A stretch of 5,265 nt of DNA from Leptospira alstonii serovar Sichuan str. 79601. GTDB lineage: Bacteria; Spirochaetota; Leptospiria; Leptospirales; Leptospiraceae. The position numbers were made by a program, and so were the translations under genes. The stretch is from contig NZ_ANIK01000105.1 of NCBI RefSeq assembly GCF_000347175.1, positions 8,001-13,265 of the forward strand, given 5' to 3'. Numbering within the stretch: the first letter of the stretch is position 1; every line of letters starts with the position of its first letter. The notes beneath the pieces were generated by a model. The model did not search any database. It saw nothing but the letters and a program-made list of their open reading frames with translations, and had not been told where the DNA came from. This document shows, in pieces, positions 1 through 5,265 of this stretch.

Positions 1-1
1 A

Positions 2-739
2 CTCAAACCGGATTCGGAGAAATATACAAATCCTTCCGGTGGTTCGCCTAAATTTCCAATATACTTAGGGAAAGATCCGAAATCCAAAGGGAAGGATTTA
101 CGCGATCAATTGGAAAAGGCTCAAGCAGACTTTTTAGAAATAGTGAATCTAAGAAAACAATCTTCCATTAAGGAAGATTTGGGTTTGTTTCTAACTTTTG
201 AAAGTTTGGAAGGTTATGATTTATGGCTCACGAGCTTATCAGATAAATCTGCCGGGATTGAAGTTGAAAATGTTCAAAAAAAATACGGAAAGACTTTGGT
301 TACCGTTTACGTTCCCAATGGAAAATTATCCGTATTTTTCAAAAAAATAGAACAATATTTAGATCAAAACAAGAATACAGAAAAAGGAAATCCAAAGAAT
401 CAAAAATTACTCAATAATATTGAAAAGATAAAACTTTCAACCTTAGAAAATTTTTGGAACTATAACGATCCGTTTCCGAAGGATCATGATCATAAACTAC
501 TATTAGAGATTTGGCTACGAGTTGGAGAAGATAGAAACGAGATCAATTCACGATTTAAGAAAGCCGCCATCGAATCCGGAATTCTGGTTTCTGAGCGATT
601 CTTATCATTTCCCGAATCTTCCGTCTTTAAGGTGACTGCATCTATCAATCAATTGAAGTCTTCCATTTTGCTTTTGGATTGTCTTTCTGAAATCAGAAAG
701 TCGAAGAAGATAGTTCCATTTAGCAATTACGGCGCCTGA
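2..739 (+). pseudogene. ietS: N-terminal fragment of IetS-type subtilisin-like (S8) protease, partial at left edge
   Basis: The frame is open from base 2, so the true start lies left of the window. The first readable residues (KPDSEKYTNPSGG, then PKFP, then DLRDQLEKA) look like positions roughly 10-45 of large bacterial S8 peptidases paired with an AAA ATPase. The TTG at 110 is therefore only an internal codon. What follows is the conserved non-catalytic N-terminal domain of that family: GLFLTFES, then GIEVENV, VYVPNGKLSVFFKKIEQY, then KNQKLLNNIEKIKLSTLE, then LEIWLR. It ends in LSEIRKSKK near 709, where family members continue into the catalytic Asp region. Here the frame instead runs about nine codons into a TGA at 737-739. 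In IetAS, described on Agrobacterium pTiC58 as a plasmid-stability toxin-antitoxin system and later listed among antiphage systems, IetS is the protease and IetA the ATPase. An ietA gene would be expected just upstream, outside the window. The family call is from remembered motifs, not a search. Without the catalytic half this fragment cannot be a protease. Confidence 0.82.
704..716 (+). other. Internal deletion junction with frame change in ietS
   Basis: Family-like sequence ends with LSEIRKSKK in the first frame (codon 707-709). Family-like sequence resumes with FHLAITAPDLL in another frame, starting at 714. The second frame has a TAG at 711-713 and the first frame meets TGA at 737-739. In intact relatives these two segments are separated by the subtilase Asp motif (DTGV-type) and the His motif (HGT-type), roughly 150-180 residues from memory. 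The lesion is therefore best read as a deletion of about 0.5 kb that is not a multiple of three. The exact breakpoints cannot be placed without an intact homologue. Confidence 0.75.
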
Positions 740-2045
740 TTTATTGATTCAAGAAGGTGAGGCTTCGTCTTGGTCGGCGGCTCTGGATTTATTAGCTTTT
801 GGCAGCGGAGAAGAGGAAGAGCCCAAACGATTGCTCTTTGTTTCCGCAGGCAATGTATCTCCAGAGAAGATTAAGGATTATCCGATCGCTAATAGGGACT
901 CGAGTATCCAAGATCCTGCTCAGGCTTGGAATGTGGTTACAGTAGGAGCTTTTACTCAAAAAGAAGATCTCGAAAAGTCGAAAAATCCGGATTATGAGTT
1001 GATTGCGAAATCAGGAGGTTTGTCCCCACAGAGTACAACTTCCGTTTCTTGGAACCAATCGGATTGGCCTTTTAAACCGGATATCGTAATGGAAGGCGGC
1101 AATTTTGCAAAAAATAAAAGACAAGAAATTGATCCGACTGATTCCCTTTCTCTTCTCACTACTGATTCCGCTATTCAGAAACGATTATTATTTCCTATCG
1201 TTGGCACAAGCGCCGCTACGGCTCAAGCGGCGAGATACGGTGCAATTTTATCCGCTGAGTATCCTGGTTTTTGGCCTGAAACGATTCGGGGAATGTTGAT
1301 TCACTCCGCCGATTACTCACTTATAAATTTAGATTATTCTAATATTCAAAAATTAAAAAAAGAAAAACAAAAAAGGATTCTTCGAACCTACGGATACGGA
1401 GTGCCGAATTTAAATTTCGCATTAGAAAGCGGTAAGAATTCTTGCACGATGATTATCCAGGACTCCATTTCTCCTTTTACGAAAGGAAAAGACGGTATTT
1501 CAACCAATGAGATTTTATATTATAATTTACCTTGGCCGAAAACTGTGCTGCAAGAGTTTTCGACGGAATCAGTCCAGCTAAAGGTTACTCTTTCTTATTT
1601 CATCGAACCGAATCCCAAAAGAATCAATACGAAAATGACTAGCACGTATGCCTGTTGTGGTTTACGTTTTGATTCAATTGGAGCGACGGAAGGCTCAATC
1701 CGATTTCAAAAAAGAATGAATCGAAATAGCAGAGAAAAGATTGGTAAGGGAAAATGGGAAACTGGCTTTTCTAATTCTGAAAATTCCAATTGGGTCTTCG
1801 GTAGCACTCTTCGAGATCAAGGTTCGATCCATTCCGACATTTGGATAGGTTCTGCGGCTGATCTAGCCACTAAAGAAAAAATTTGCGTTTTTCCTGTGAG
1901 TGGTTGGTGGAGAAGCCGAGAAAAGATGGAGCGATATAACGATCGAATTCGGTTTTCATTGATTTGTTCGATACTAACTCCGAAAGTAGAAATGGAAATT
2001 TATTATGCTATTGAGAATCAGATTAAAATTCTGAATTTGGTTTAG
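714..2045 (+). pseudogene. ietS: C-terminal half of IetS-type S8 protease, with catalytic Ser but no Asp/His
   Basis: This is the continuation of the protease in a different frame. The first start-like codon in frame is TTG at 744, five bases after the stop of the N-terminal fragment, with no clear ribosome binding site. Homology-like sequence already begins at 714 (FHLAITAPDLL). Numbering from 744, SSWSAALDLLAFG is followed by LLFVSAGN with the oxyanion-hole Asn at residue 37 (codon 852-854). The GTSAATAQAAR motif carries the nucleophile Ser at residue 156 (codon 1209-1211). The family C-terminal domain follows: RTYGYGVPNLNFAL, NLPWPKTVLQEF, VTLSYFIEPNP, CCGLRFD, GSIHSDIWIGSAADLA, then PVSGWWRSREKMERYNDRIRFSLI. 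It ends at a natural-looking TAG. The catalytic Asp and His are absent from both fragments, so no active subtilase triad can be made. Weak expression by translational coupling from the upstream stop is possible but would not restore activity. The next gene starts nine bases after the stop. Confidence 0.85.
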
Positions 2046-2054
2046 TTAAAGAAA

Positions 2055-2939
2055 ATGTTCTACCGCAGAAAGATCATCTTAGCCTTATTACAATCATTCG
2101 GGGGGACTTTATCCAAGACAGACCTTCAGAAACTGCTTTTTCTATTTTCTCAAAGACAAGAAAAAGCGAGCTTTGATTTTCTTCCCTATCGTTTGGGATG
2201 TTATTCTCCTCAAGCAACACAGGATCTGAAAACAATGATTCATTACGGACAAGTAAAAGAGCAAAAGTCAGGTTGGATAGTTTTGGATTCGCTGGATTAT
2301 AGAAAAACTTTGAGAACAACCGACATAGAGAGATTGTCTATCTTTTCAAAGGATTACTCCAAGTTGCGCGGAAAGGCATTGGTGAGATACGTTTACGAAA
2401 ACTATCCTTTTTATGCGATCAAAAGTGAAATTGCAGAAACCATTCTGAACGAAGATCAATGGAAGAAGGTAAAAAATTCTATACCCGTAAAAAAGGAACC
2501 TTGCTTATTTACGATCGGTTATGAGGGAAAGACGGTAGAGAGCTATGTAATCGAGCTGATTCTTGAGAACATTCAAGTTCTTTGCGACGTAAGAAAGAAT
2601 CCCCTGAGCATGAAGTTCGGTTTCTCTAAAACACAACTCAAAACGATTTTAGAAACGGTTGATATCGAATACCTTCACATTCCAGGCCTTGGAATTGATT
2701 CGGCCAAACGACAAGAATTGCATACACACAAGGATTATGAGAAGTTGTTTCGCGATTATGAAGCTACAACTTTAAAAAGTAATCTTAAAGATTTGAAATA
2801 CATTGCCGAGTTATTCAATAAAAGATACCGTATCGCATTGACTTGTTTTGAAGCCGATTCGAGCTGTTGTCATCGGAGTCGAACTGCAAAAGCGCTTCTA
2901 AAATACCTTCCAAAAAAAACTGAATTGAGCCATCTATAA
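2055..2939 (+). CDS. DUF488 family protein with N-terminal helical/wHTH-like extension
   Basis: This is an intact protein of 294 residues. The C-terminal part (about 150-294) is a DUF488 domain: FTIGYEGKT with GYEG at 155-158, DVRKNPLSMKFGFSK with the DVRxNP core at 178-183, YLHIPGLGI near 206-214, and LTCFEADSSCCHRSRTAKAL with CCHR at 271-274. The clustered cysteines and His at C264, C271, C272 and H273 stand where DUF488 proteins keep a conserved Cys-His-Arg. The N-terminal part (about 1-130) has KTDLQKLLFLFSQ, then FLPYRLGCYSPQATQDLKTMIHYG. This pattern resembles SocA/Panacea-like (DUF4065) or winged-helix domains; that is an inference. ATG 2055 is the first possible start after the preceding TAG (2043-2045); upstream AAAGAAA is only a weak ribosome binding site. 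It likely shares a transcript with the protease remnant and the dual-OB gene, 17 bases downstream. Biochemical function is unknown; nucleic-acid sensing or processing in a conflict system is a guess from context. Confidence 0.85.
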   Translation: MFYRRKIILALLQSFGGTLSKTDLQKLLFLFSQRQEKASFDFLPYRLGCYSPQATQDLKTMIHYGQVKEQKSGWIVLDSLDYRKTLRTTDIERLSIFSKDYSKLRGKALVRYVYENYPFYAIKSEIAETILNEDQWKKVKNSIPVKKEPCLFTIGYEGKTVESYVIELILENIQVLCDVRKNPLSMKFGFSKTQLKTILETVDIEYLHIPGLGIDSAKRQELHTHKDYEKLFRDYEATTLKSNLKDLKYIAELFNKRYRIALTCFEADSSCCHRSRTAKALLKYLPKKTELSHL

Positions 2940-2976
2940 TCGAGACGGAATAGTTTTTGAAAGTTCTCATTACCGT

Positions 2977-2980
2977 AAAA
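2977..2980 (+). other. Frameshift site 1 in dual-OB gene: A run one base short
   Basis: The four A bases in GTAAAACATATCCC separate MKVLITVK (frame of 2957) from TYPAISTKYGETVC (frame of 3001). Reading GTA AAA ACA TAT CCC with five A bases joins them exactly and yields the family-like start MKVLITVKTYPAIS. As written, the first frame continues into an unrelated, basic reading of about 100 residues to 3286. Confidence 0.72.
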
Positions 2981-3668
2981 CATATCCCGCGATTTCCACG
3001 AAATATGGAGAGACGGTTTGCACAGCGGGCATCACGGAAGAAGGAAAGTGGATACGGATCTATCCGTTTTCGTTTCGAAAAATCAATTATAAAGACCGTT
3101 TTCATAAATACCAATGGATCCAATTGGATCTCAAGAGAAATACGAGTGATTTCCGACCGGAATCCTTTCGCCCTCTTGATTATCAGAAAATCGAAACCGT
3201 TGGAGAAATTCCACCGGATGGGAATTTATGGACGGAAAGAAGAAAGGTTGTCCTACAGAATGTGTACACCAATTTGGATCAATTGATTTCAGAAGCGAAA
3301 GATCGCAAGGTCTGCACATCCTTAGCCACCTTCCAACCGACTCAAATCATTGATTTTACATACGAAAAAGTGGATGGCAATTGGGACACTAAAAAGATTC
3401 GTTTTTTAGAATCCGAAAAGCAACAAGGCTCGCTCTTTGAATCGGAAAATGAAGATGATATAGAAAATTTCGAAGTCGTAGATAAGGTTCCGTACCAATT
3501 TCGATTTAAGTTTGCGGATGATTCCGGAAAGGTATCCCACATGATGATCGAAGATTGGGAAACGGGGATGTTGCATTGGAATTCTCTCCGGCGTCATCGG
3601 GGCGATGAACGTCTTGCCTGTGAAGACGTAAAAAAGAAATACTTTGAAGACTTCGCTAAAACGAAAGA

Positions 3669-3676
3669 TTTTTTTT
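3669..3676 (+). other. Frameshift site 2 in dual-OB gene: T8 run, possible slippage site
   Basis: GAT followed by a run ending in TAG stops the main frame. With nine T bases the reading becomes D F F L G T I K Q Y H, and the conserved C-terminal segment follows to 3785. The T8 run followed by A contains a T TTT TTT A heptamer of the -1 slippery type, and runs of this length also permit transcriptional slippage. A fraction of products could therefore be repaired at this site. Confidence 0.7.
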
Positions 3677-4843
3677 AGGCACCATCAAACAGTATCATAA
3701 CGTTTCTCCAAATCCTTTTGTGATCATTGGAGATTTCCGACCCAAGCCAATGCAACAATTGGAGTTGGGGTTTAATGTTGATTAACTTGATTTTAAAAAT
3801 TGGAAAGTATTTCGAGAAAGTATTAAATTAATGGAAGAAATTAAGAATAAGAACAAAAATGAGTCTCTGTTAAACATGTCGTTTATAAGTAATAATCACA
3901 TTCCAGATAAATGGAATTTAGTAAAACTTGGAGAAGTTGCAGAATATATAAATGGAAAAGCCTTTAAGTCCTCTGAATGGGTAAAGGAAGGGACACCAAT
4001 TATTAGAATTCAAAATCTCAATCGAGAAAATTCAGAATACAACTATTGTAAATCAGAGATTGAAAAAAAATATCATGTAAACTCCGGCGATTTATTGTTT
4101 GCTTGGTCCGGAACTCCAGATACATCATTTGGAGCGCATATCTGGAAAGGCGGATTTGCATATTTAAATCAGCATATTTTTCGAATTGTAGTTAATGAAA
4201 GGTTGATTGGCAGGCAATACTATCTTTATGCGTTAAAGAATAAAATAAAAGAGTTTGTGAAAAATGCTCATGGAACGGCTGGTTTAGCACATATTACTAA
4301 ATCTAAATTTGAAGAATCTCAAATCCCTCTCCCGCCCCTTGCCGAACAACAACGCATCGTATCCAAAATCGAAGAACTTTTCAGCGAATTAGATAAAGGA
4401 ATCGAAAGCCTCAAAACGGCTCAGCAACAGTTGAAGGTTTATCGACAGGCGGTCTTGAAATCTGCATTTGAAGGAAAATTAACGAAGGAGTGGAGAGGAC
4501 GACATCCGGATCGAGTCGTGAGTGAAGACATTGTAGAAGAAAAAGATTCTTCTTTGGGGGAGTTGCCGAGTGGATGGAAATGGGTGAGATTGGGGGAAGT
4601 TATCGAACAGCCTCGGTACGGTACCTCTAAAAAGTGCGAATATAATAGAATTGGAAAGGCAGTATTGAGAATTCCTAATATTGCTGGGGGAATGATTGAC
4701 GATTCTGATTTGAAATACGCTAAATTTGACGAAGAAGAAATTTTAAGCTATTCATTAAAAGAAGGAGATATTCTTACAATACGCTCGAATGGAAGTGTAG
4801 ACTTGGTAGGAAAGTGCGCTATAATAACAAAACGAGATACTGA

Positions 4844-4851
4844 TTATTTGT
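4844..4851. other. Predicted 8-bp target site of the ISL3 insertion (left copy)
   Basis: ISL3-family elements typically duplicate 8 bp. With the element end placed at 4852, the left copy would be TTATTTGT. The other copy lies beyond the right edge, so this is a prediction only. Confidence 0.4.
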
Positions 4852-4870
4852 GGCCCTTCAGGAAAAATCA
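4852..4870. repeat. Probable terminal inverted repeat of ISL3-family element
   Basis: GGCCCTTCAGGAAAAATCA begins exactly where HsdS homology stops and runs into the transposase stop codon (TGA on the minus strand at 4870-4868). A G-rich start followed by a CTTC-type core resembles ISL3-family ends as I remember them. The matching end is outside the window, so the repeat cannot be confirmed here. Confidence 0.5.
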
Positions 4871-5265
4871 TGGGTAAACGTCCAAACCGCCTAAATGAAA
4901 GAGAATAGCGACGCGGAAGAAATCGAAATTTCTGAAGCCTCTTGCATTCGATTTAATTTTCTGAATACTTGAATTAATACTTTCCGAACCAGCGTTTGTG
5001 ATTCGATGAGCGAAGTAGGTAAGGATATATTTAATGTTTTTATAAAGCATCTTAGCGACTTTAATAATAGGTTTAAGTTTAGAATGAGTAGCCCAAAAAT
5101 ACCAACGTTTGAAAAACTTTTCCGCATTACCTTTATAGCGGTAAGACCAAAAATAACGAAAGGCTTCTTTTATCTGCCATCCTTTCCCGACTTTATACAG
5201 ATTTAGTTTAAGAGAATTGAAAGCTTCCTTTTGCTTATCAGAATAATTTTCTTGGTTCGTTAACC
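4868..5265 (-). CDS. ISL3-family DDE transposase, C-terminal 131 residues
   Basis: The minus strand is open from the window edge (first complete codon 5263-5261) to TGA at 4870-4868. The reading has the C-terminal signature of ISL3 (IS204/IS1001/IS1096/IS1165) transposases: GWQIKEAFRYFW, then KRWYFWATHSKLKP, then YILTYFAHRITNAGSESINS, IQKIKSNARGFRNFDFFR and AILFHLGGLDVYP. The Glu in TNAGSESINS is in the position of the third catalytic acid of the DDE triad; the two Asp residues would lie beyond the edge. The visible part has no stop or frameshift, so the element may be recent or still active. Shorter minus-strand starts inside it (for example at 5050) are internal methionines. Confidence 0.85.
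   Translation of the reverse strand, partial: LTNQENYSDKQKEAFNSLKLNLYKVGKGWQIKEAFRYFWSYRYKGNAEKFFKRWYFWATHSKLKPIIKVAKMLYKNIKYILTYFAHRITNAGSESINSSIQKIKSNARGFRNFDFFRVAILFHLGGLDVYP

Larger units (their letters stand above)
2957..3785 (+). pseudogene. Dual-OB-fold (DuOB-type) protein, two one-base frameshifts
   Basis: Three successive frames make one protein of this family. TTG 2957 gives MKVLITVK. After restoring one A in the run at 2977-2980, the frame continues TYPAISTKYGETVCTAGIT, KWIRIYPFSFR, YQWIQLDLKRN, DFRPESFRP and so on. It reaches FRFKFADD, HMMIEDWETGMLHW, LRRHRGDERLACEDVKKKYF and TKDFF, where a TAG at 3676-3678 stops it. After restoring one T in the run at 3669-3676 it continues LGTIKQYHNVSPNPFVIIGDF, with a charged, Leu-rich tail to TAA 3783-3785. 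The repaired product would be 276 residues. The longest unbroken piece runs 3124-3678 from an internal TTG and lacks the N-terminus. The family is often found next to DUF488 genes, as here (gap 17 bases), which argues for one functional pair; the fold and pairing are from memory. OB folds suggest nucleic-acid or nucleotide binding. The frameshifts may be true mutations, homopolymer sequencing errors, or in the T8 case a slippage site. Confidence 0.78.
3831..4877 (+). pseudogene. hsdS: Type I restriction-modification specificity subunit HsdS, truncated by IS
   Basis: HsdS gives a type I restriction-modification complex its DNA sequence specificity through two target-recognition domains (TRDs) held apart by conserved helices. 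TRD1 spans about residues 27-165 (DKWNLVKLGEVAEYINGKAF, GDLLFAWSG, then HGTAGLAHITKSKFEESQIPLPP). The central conserved helix spans about 165-222 (PLAEQQRIVSKIEELFSELD, then LKTAQQQLKVYRQAVLKSAF, EGKLTKEWR). TRD2 starts at about 246 (PSGWKWVRLGEV) and proceeds through LKEGDILTIRSNGS and VGKCAIITKRDTDYL. The last native codon is Leu340 (4848-4850); the final eight residues, WPFRKNHG, are read from the inserted element. Most of TRD2 and the second conserved helix are lost, so full bipartite recognition is unlikely, although half-subunit HsdS dimers are known. ATG 3831 has GAGAAAG ten bases upstream; ATG 3876 is an alternative start. No hsdM or hsdR is visible; they may lie beyond the element. 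Confidence 0.9.
4852..5265 (-). mobile_element. ISL3-family insertion sequence, transposase 3' end, partial at right edge
   Basis: The element interrupts hsdS in the opposite orientation and continues beyond the window. The boundary at 4852 is set by the end of HsdS-like protein sequence (TDYL) and the start of a terminal-repeat-like sequence. Only the transposase 3' end and one terminus are visible. Full ISL3 elements are usually about 1.2-1.5 kb, so about 1 kb should lie further right, followed by the rest of hsdS if no rearrangement occurred. Confidence 0.8.

Noticed and set aside
1105..1299. Plus-strand 64-residue open frame inside the protease
   Set aside because: It lies in another frame across the conserved GTSAAT region of the S8 protease and has no start signal; it is a shadow reading.
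2074..2319. Minus-strand open frames at 2074-2319, 2815-3123, 3131-3319, 3342-3542 and 3406-3597
   Set aside because: All lie opposite well-supported coding sequence and show no recognisable motif or ribosome binding site.
3117..3130. Perfect 14-bp palindrome GATCCAATTGGATC as a possible operator
   Set aside because: It lies within the coding sequence for the conserved WIQLDL part of the dual-OB protein and not near a promoter, so it is more likely chance.
2957..3286. Open frame of 109 residues as a separate small basic protein
   Set aside because: Only its first eight residues look like a real protein start. The rest overlaps the conserved dual-OB frame and is the out-of-frame reading after the lost base at 2977-2980.
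3786..3830. Possible promoter for hsdS (TTGGAA at 3800 and TATTAA at 3821)
   Set aside because: The spacer is only 15 bases and the -10-like box sits almost on the start codon. AT-rich DNA gives such matches freely. No stem-loop terminator was seen there either.
4891..5206. Open frames 4891-5127 (minus) and 5006-5206 (plus) in the right end
   Set aside because: The ISL3 transposase reading on the minus strand, ending at 4868, explains this stretch in a different frame with clear family motifs.

Overview
The window is a decayed piece of what looks like a bacterial defence or genomic island. The DNA is AT-rich, and the codon use and protein style would fit a spirochaete such as Leptospira. That assignment is an impression from reading, not a search result. 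All host genes read on the + strand in a tight row. The only minus-strand gene belongs to an insertion sequence at the right edge.

Layout: (1) 1-2045 holds a large subtilisin-like (S8) protease of the IetS type, the protease partner of an AAA ATPase in the IetAS system. It enters from the left edge and is broken. The N-terminal domain (2-739) and the C-terminal catalytic-serine half (about 714-2045) are both well preserved. The stretch that should carry the catalytic Asp and His has been deleted, with a frame change at about 707-714. (2) 2055-2939 is an intact DUF488 protein with a helical or winged-helix-like N-terminal extension. (3) 2957-3785 is its usual kind of partner, a dual-OB-fold (DuOB-type) protein. 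It reads continuously only if one base is restored in an A run at 2977-2980 and another in a T run at 3669-3676. (4) 3831-4851 is hsdS, the specificity subunit of a type I restriction-modification system. It is cut off inside its second target-recognition domain. (5) 4852-5265 is the end of an ISL3-family insertion sequence in the opposite orientation. It carries the C-terminal 131 residues of its transposase and runs out of the right edge.

Read together, three defence-type modules (IetAS-like protease, DUF488/DuOB pair, type I RM specificity subunit) sit head to tail with very short gaps. Each is damaged by a different kind of lesion: internal deletion, homopolymer frameshifts and IS insertion. 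Only the DUF488 gene is intact as read. The least characterised part is the DUF488/DuOB pair. Its function is not known to me, but its conservation as a pair and its place between two known conflict systems make it a reasonable candidate defence module. No RNA gene, CRISPR array or convincing terminator was seen, and there is no gene-free stretch longer than about 45 bases.
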